From CAWDLX01 sp046728155 (GTDB lineage Bacteria > Actinomycetota > Actinomycetes > Mycobacteriales > Micromonosporaceae): a DNA stretch of 5,091 nucleotides. Below the pieces are notes generated by a model. That model was not told the DNA's origin. It was given only the letters and a program-made list of their open reading frames with translations, and searched no databases. The translations under genes were made by a program, and so were the position numbers. The stretch lies in assembly GCA_046728155.1 (NCBI GenBank), contig JBKPDY010000109.1:1-5091 (forward strand). The letters are read 5' to 3'. Position 1 is the stretch's first letter. Each line of letters starts with the position of its first letter. Below, one piece after another: positions 5,073-5,091 of the stretch.

Positions 5073-5091
5073 GGGACTTGCAGCCTGCCCC

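Overview
This is a G+C-rich bacterial window, most likely from an actinomycete or a similar high-GC soil lineage. The base composition, the codon use rich in G and C at third positions, and a small protein of an ABM-like family that I recall mainly from actinobacterial genomes all point that way. That is inference; no rRNA or other marker gene is present to settle it. The window has two convergent two-gene units.

Left half, + strand: an upstream region (1-317) ends in a 36-bp tandem repeat whose second copy carries the ribosome binding site. It is followed by a type-3 copper protein (318-2066) with two N-terminal LysM domains, a complete tyrosinase/catechol oxidase core with both copper signatures, and a C-terminal beta domain resembling the plant polyphenol oxidase 'KFDV' shielding domain. 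Its stop codon overlaps the start of the next gene (2063-2908) in an ATGA junction. That gene encodes a six-helix DUF2182-family membrane protein with a His/Met-rich outer loop and a Cys motif. The translational coupling suggests the membrane protein serves the oxidase, most simply by handling its copper. This is the most interesting hypothesis in the window.

Middle: 297 bp of apparently non-coding sequence (2909-3205) between the convergent units. It holds a cluster of GC-rich inverted repeats without U-tracts, the strongest at 3012-3036, which probably terminates transcription from one or both sides.

Right half, - strand: a small ABM-like alpha/beta-barrel protein (5059 to 4763) is followed after 15 bp by a GMC-family FAD-dependent alcohol oxidoreductase (4747 to 3206). 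Both have Shine-Dalgarno sequences and probably share a transcript whose promoter lies at or beyond the right edge. Nothing in the sequence links this pair functionally to the tyrosinase unit. The GMC gene also looks more GC-rich than the left half, so the two units may have different histories.

No tRNA, rRNA, CRISPR array, transposase or recognisable insertion sequence was seen.
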